The position numbers were made by a program, and so were the translations under genes. Source: Bacillota bacterium (GTDB lineage Bacteria; Bacillota; UBA4882; UBA10575). Taken from it: a DNA stretch of 7,039 bases. The DNA lies in the NCBI GenBank assembly GCA_003511465.1, contig DOID01000165.1:6451-13489 (forward strand), given 5' to 3'. The notes below the pieces were generated by a model. The model did no database searches and was not told where the DNA came from. It was given only the letters and a program-made list of their open reading frames with translations. Shown in pieces: positions 6,891 to 7,039 of this stretch (positions are counted from its first letter, which is position 1; every line of letters starts with the position of its first letter).

Positions 6891-7039
6891 ATGAATAAAG
6901 AGGCAATTTTTCATCAAAGCTTTCCCCCATACCTATATGGATTAGATGAGTCCAGGATTGCCGTGCGGTTAAAGGCCAAGAAAGGGGATCTTAAAGAGTG
7001 CCTATTCTATTATGGAAATCGTTATGCTCCCACTAATCC
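6891..7039 (+). CDS. N-terminus of an alpha-glycosidase (neopullulanase/cyclomaltodextrinase type, CBM34 domain), cut by window edge
   Basis: Only 49 codons are in the window. The start, MNKEAIFHQSFPPYLYGLD, followed by RIAVRLKAKKGDLKE and YYGNRYAP, is the characteristic opening of the CBM34 N-terminal domain of GH13 neopullulanases, cyclomaltodextrinases and maltogenic amylases (the family pattern is: hydrophobic start, residues like Y-DE, then RLR-KKGD, then a Y-GD-Y motif). These enzymes split maltodextrins, cyclodextrins or pullulan. No signal peptide is present, so a cytoplasmic enzyme acting on imported sugars is expected. The catalytic domain is outside the window, so the exact substrate and catalytic residues cannot be judged. 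The MalR-like gene just upstream fits this assignment. Confidence 0.75.
   Translation, partial: MNKEAIFHQSFPPYLYGLDESRIAVRLKAKKGDLKECLFYYGNRYAPTN

Overview
The window looks like a chromosomal segment of a low-to-mid GC Gram-positive bacterium (Bacillota). This rests on the strong AAGGAGGTG-type ribosome binding sites, a TTG start codon, AT-rich extended -10 promoter elements, and a LacI-type regulator next to a CBM34-type alpha-glycosidase. Genus or species cannot be assigned from sequence alone. All genes are on the + strand.

Layout. (1) 3-626: the 3' part of hsdS, the specificity subunit of a type I restriction-modification system, holding the central repeat, the second target recognition domain and the C-terminal repeat. 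(2) 623-3724: a complete hsdR (1033 aa), overlapping hsdS by ATGA and carrying a PD-(D/E)XK nuclease and a superfamily 2 translocase. hsdM and the start of hsdS should lie to the left, outside the window. (3) 3881-5581: a stand-alone OLD-family protein (ABC-type ATPase plus TOPRIM nuclease, 566 aa), visibly more AT-rich than its neighbours, with its own ribosome binding site and a candidate promoter. (4) 5582-5829: a non-coding junction with a long composite hairpin terminator, an extended -10 promoter, and a palindromic LacI-type operator placed about at the transcription start. (5) 5830-6855: a LacI/MalR-type repressor starting at TTG. (6) 6891-7039: the first 49 codons of a probable neopullulanase/cyclomaltodextrinase-type alpha-glycosidase, cut by the window edge.

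The left three genes form a small phage-defence block: a type IC-like (EcoR124I-like) restriction system followed by an OLD nuclease. The right two are an ordinary maltodextrin-use module, separated from the defence block by the terminator. I see no clearly new system. The most interesting points are the EcoR124-style TAEL spacer repeat cut by the left edge of the window, which in that family sets the length of the recognition-site spacer, and the compositionally distinct helicase-less OLD gene between the hsd operon and the sugar-use genes.
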